Below, one piece after another: positions 60,677-64,000 of a stretch of 64,000 bases of DNA. Numbering within the stretch: the first letter of the stretch is position 1; every line of letters starts with the position of its first letter. The notes below the pieces were generated by a model. The model saw only the letters and a list, made by a program, of their open reading frames with translations. It was not told where the DNA came from and ran no database searches. The translations under genes and the position numbers were made by a program. Origin of the DNA: Lunularia cruciata (Eukaryota; Streptophyta; Marchantiopsida; Lunulariales; Lunulariaceae); the NCBI GenBank assembly GCA_948567375.1, contig OX419757.1, forward strand, positions 35,836,001-35,900,000, in the 5' to 3' direction.

Positions 60677-60758
60677 CCCCATGTTACCTTTTTTGTCTCT
60701 CCCTTGTACGGCTTGATGGGGTCTTCCCATCCTTCATTTTTCCCACGCGGTCGCCTTT
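57541..60758 (+). mobile_element. R2-like non-LTR retrotransposon (restriction-like endonuclease type), degraded
   Basis: A single-ORF architecture is readable across frame changes: N-terminal C2H2 zinc finger, RT, CCHC-type zinc region, restriction-like endonuclease, C-terminal tail, short 3' UTR ending near 60758 without poly-A. This order is that of the R2/R4/NeSL-type elements and differs from the APE-L1 and RTE elements usual in plants. A 5'-truncated copy of its 3' end lies at 5979-6275, which fixes the 3' terminus. The 5' end is not defined. The DNA is less AT-rich than its neighbours. Confidence 0.8.
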
Positions 60759-62655
60759 TTTCCAATAATCTATGGATTACGAACATTTCTATAAACTTTT
60801 TTGAAAGTAGTAATGAAAGTATTTTCTTGTCGACTTGTATTAGTGATATGTCAGTTTCCAGTTTCCCTTTGACCGACACAAACCCAGCATCACTAGTGTC
60901 ATATGGTTCATCAATATTCCCCGTTATTGTCTTTAGGAATCCTCGTGTAAAAGAAACTGGTAATTTTAAGAACTGAACGCTTGTTTTATTACCCGTAAAC
61001 TACTTTTACAAAATCTTACGAGTACGAATCTGAAACACCCCACTGTGCTGAGAAAATTGAACGCCCGTTATAAGCCCGCACCTCCGTTCATTAGAATGAC
61101 GGGGGTGGGTTGTGGGTTTAGGGTAGTTTAGGGTCTGTAGTTGAAAGGGAAGAAGGCAATTCTGGTTCGCCACCCGAGATCTTGGGTGGCATCAAAAGGG
61201 CGTCCGTGAAGAATAAGCCGTACAGGATGGAAAGACCCCATCAAGCCAAGGAAAGTACAAGGAAAATGGGGTGAAAGGGTAGAAAGGGTCAAATGGGTTA
61301 AGCTCCGATAGAATCGAGGAATTTGTCCTACCGGACCTAACCCATTATTAATCCTACCGATTCGTCGACGGAATTCAGGGGATCGATTCCTTTATTCGCC
61401 TTAAAAACCGCAAAAATATTGGTAGGAGAAATCTGTCCTACTGTACCCAAAATTCAGTTCATAGTGCACCTGAAATTCGTCGGTGGAATTCAGGAGATTC
61501 ATGTCTTCATTCGTCCTAAAAGGGAGGAAAAAGAATGTGCTCGAAGACTCGGGCTTTAGAATGAAGTAGGAAATGGAATGTTCGTGACCTATCGCTCGAA
61601 GTTTATGGTTGTGGTTGTGCCATAGTTTTGAGAGCGAATCTGATGAGCAGTAAATTCACTGCACTTAAAACGTGTTCCAGAGGAAATTGCTTCGAATCTG
61701 TTCCTGAGGTGGGTTGAGTTGAGTTGAACTCGTGTTGTCTCTATACCATTGGAAGAGAGTCGTGGCGTAGCGAAACTTCTTCCGACAGTCAAGAAAACGG
61801 TAGATTATGAAGAATTCGGCGATCTTTCTGTCAAGCTTGTCATTAAAGGGGAAACTACTCAGAATAATGAGCAAAAAAGTGTCGATCGGACTACAGATTG
61901 GGGCGAAGGGGACGGGTTGGTCAGGTAATTTCGTTTAACTGTATCAAGGAGACGTGCCCAAAGTAGTAGAGGCCATGGTGAATTCATCGAACTCACTAGC
62001 AGCTGTACACTGTCCCCGGACAGCTCTTTAAGGCGAGTTGCATTTGAGCAGGGGGTTTGGTTCAACGCAAAGTGCGAACAGTTCTTCCTGACTTAGGGAT
62101 GTGGGCGGCTTGTAGGGGTCTGTATGGCATGCAAAAGAATTCACAGGGTTTGAGCTTACCCTGTGAATTCTAATCGACTCGTTATTTGATGTCAACTTAA
62201 TTGACTACGTTGATAATTCTGGAAAGCTCGTTGAAATGATACCAAATCTTTGAAAGCAGAAGAGGACACAAAGCTCGGGAGGAAGAAGAAAGGCTAGGAC
62301 TTCTCGAGCTGGTCGTAACTCTCACGTCGAAATTTTGGAAAGAGCAAGGGGTAGTCTGAGCCTTCAACGCCACTTCTCTCATCCTTTGCCTCGTGCCGTA
62401 TTTGAGCATTCAGGATCACGCAGGTCTCGAGAGGGGTAGGAAGGGCATCAAGTATAGCCCTAGGTTCTGTGCAAGACTTCCCGTTTGTCGAAGCAGCGTC
62501 GAACTGTCCAATTGTGGAATTCTGTGCTGTTAGTCACTTCTTGGTGGTAAATGTGTACTGTTTCACCAAACATCAACATCAATTTTGACGATTGCGTGAG
62601 AAGTAGGCGATAGCAAAGCAATCCTTGGTTATCAGCAATTGTACAGTAATAACCT
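60759..62655. other. Intergenic / upstream region of the Mo-cofactor sulfurase gene
   Basis: GC-balanced, non-repetitive DNA with no recognisable coding exon. It presumably holds the promoter, 5' UTR and possibly an upstream exon of the gene that begins by 62656. A perfect 13-bp inverted repeat lies at 62136-62171. No clear TATA box can be assigned. Confidence 0.45.
62136..62171. repeat. Perfect 13-bp inverted repeat upstream of the sulfurase gene
   Basis: Arms 62136-62148 (agaattcacaggg) and 62159-62171 (exact reverse complement) flank a 10-base loop. Confidence 0.9.
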
Positions 62656-64000
62656 ATGACTGGAAGCTACAGAATGCCGACAGTTCATTTCCCAAGGCTC
62701 TGTCAATATCTCATACAATTGCTCCTCAGAGTGTGCAATTACCTTCACGTTTCATATACCAAATGGATTCGCGACCTGTCCATTCTGAACATTCAACGAG
62801 GTGAAAGGCTTGCACATAAAATTTCACCAGAAAAGGACTCCTTTCTTAAAAAATTCGGGGACGACTATGGATATCCAGATGGACCTACAACCATTGATGA
62901 ACTTCGCTCCGTAGATTTTGCTCGTCTACAAGGTATGTGGCCTGTCTTTCCTCACTTGTGATTTGTCCAAAATCTGCGAAGATCACTCGCGTACAAAATG
63001 GGAATCTGGTTGACTAAGGCCACGCAAACTTGAACTGGCAGGAATTGTCTATCTCGATCATGCAGGAGCGACGCTATATGCCGAGAATCAGCTCAAAGCG
63101 ATCTTGAATGATCTGTCGTCGCAAGTTTATGGCAATCCTCGTATCCGAATCTATGTTTAAGATTATATGAACAATGTCATGTCATCCACACTTTACTCTA
63201 GATATCTCTCACTGTTTGTTCCGAACAAACAATTGACCAGAGTACTTAGTCTCTTAATGGAGGCCTGCCACGCAGTGTGTGAAAGATGTCAGAGCAGTGG
63301 AGCACATTCAAACGCTCCAACATGTTTTCCATCTACATTTTACATTGCAGAGCTGGATTGCCGAACGCTTTCTTTCGATTGACTTCCTTTTAACTAACCT
63401 AAAGCCTTCAGATATCCTCTGTCCACGGGGATAGATAAGTTGCCTAGTTGACTGAAGGAGTTAAGTTTTCCCAGTAGTCGCCTTTCTTGTGAATCTGTCG
63501 AATGCGATATATTGCAAAATGTGCTCTTTTTGCAATAGTAGCCCTTAACGCATATCTCTCCCGAAGATAGTCAAAGTGAGAGCAGTTTGCTTACAACAAG
63601 CATCGTAGAAGGTGCACGCGCTCAGGTAGGATGATTTGAACCATGTTTATTATCATCATCTATATTTTAGTCTTCAGCGTTGGGTCCTGGTTTTCTTCAG
63701 ACACTTGTTATGAAACTTGTTTTAATTTTTATATGACAGCACTCTAAGATGGGCCCAGCTCCGATTCTAGACACTGGGAAGGGAAGATTTGTGCATCCAA
63801 TTTAGAGCATTCTTCATTCAACGGTTTCCGTTCGTTGCTTCTTCTGATTTGGGAACACCCGGGTGCACTATTTCCGTCGGTTCCTTTTCCTGACGCAGTT
63901 GTTTCGAATGTTTCTTTCCCTGCCTGAAGTCGGATAACCTGGTGCAGGTTTTGGGAATGTGCAATGCATCTGCTGAGGAGTACAACTGTGTTTTCACTTC
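62656..64000 (+). CDS. ABA3: Molybdenum cofactor sulfurase, N-terminal exons (partial, runs off the window)
   Basis: Four exons spell the N-terminus of the plant ABA3/LOS5 enzyme, which uses PLP and cysteine to load sulfur onto the Mo cofactor of aldehyde oxidase (ABA synthesis) and xanthine dehydrogenase. Exon 1, to 62932, has 'FLKKFGDDYGYPDGPTTIDE' and ends phase 1 at ag|gtatgt. Exon 2, 63042-63140, has 'GIVYLDHAGATLYAENQLKA' and ends in a split His codon. Exon 3, 63567-63625, reads '(H)SQSESSLLTTSIVEGARAQ'. Exon 4, from 63948, reads 'VLGMCNASAEEYNCVFT' to the edge. Introns are 109, 426 and 322 bp, all GT-AG. This is the NifS-like (class V aminotransferase) domain; its PLP-binding Lys and the C-terminal MOSC domain lie outside the window. 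No stop or frameshift is seen. The start is uncertain: ATG 62656 is the first in frame, but ~50 residues before 'FLKKFGD' are unlike the Arabidopsis protein, so the true start may lie in an upstream exon joined at the acceptor near 62829. Confidence 0.92.

Overview
The window looks like nuclear DNA from a land plant, probably one with a repeat-rich, AT-rich genome. The evidence is spliced plant molybdenum cofactor sulfurase exons with GT-AG introns, plant-style Ty1/copia and chromodomain Ty3/gypsy retrotransposons primed by initiator tRNA-Met, and PIF/Harbinger-like and pogo-like DNA transposon remains. The short introns and an R2-type (restriction-like endonuclease) non-LTR element fit a non-seed plant such as a bryophyte or lycophyte. 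That placement is inference only.

Layout. 1-9 kb is AT-rich and mostly non-coding. It holds two copies of a ~0.6 kb dispersed repeat, a 5'-truncated tail of the non-LTR element found at 57.5-60.8 kb, and a plus-strand LTR of the chromovirus family. 9-12.4 kb is a more GC-balanced island with no recognisable gene. 12.9-20.4 kb has a 59-bp tandem repeat, a dead Harbinger-type transposase fragment, a decayed plus-strand ORF series of unknown family and, on the minus strand, a broken Myb/SANT-like DNA-binding protein of the kind that accompanies Harbinger elements.

21.8-45.2 kb is a nested retrotransposon block. A plus-strand copia element (21.8-26.8 kb, resuming at 32.2-32.4 kb) has the ~0.6 kb repeat inserted in its reverse transcriptase and chromovirus A inserted in its 3' LTR. 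Chromovirus B (34.6-40.6 kb) carries a ~0.7 kb LTR-like insertion in its integrase. Chromovirus C (40.9-45.2 kb) has lost its 5' end. All three are on the minus strand and inactive.

45.2-50.2 kb is poorly explained. It contains one fairly long open minus-strand ORF (coiled-coil-like) and a perfect 45-bp inverted repeat. 50.2-54.9 kb is a fourth chromovirus fragment split by an insertion that contains a complete-ended pogo/Tigger-like transposon (TA target duplication, TIRs, degraded DDD transposase). 57.5-60.8 kb is a degraded R2-like non-LTR retrotransposon. 61-64 kb is gene territory: the first four recognisable exons of an apparently intact Mo-cofactor sulfurase gene (ABA3/LOS5 orthologue) run off the right edge.

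Only the Mo-cofactor sulfurase is a convincing functional host gene. Everything else with a recognisable protein domain is mobile-element debris. All calls were made by eye, without database searches, and most boundaries are good to tens of bases at best.
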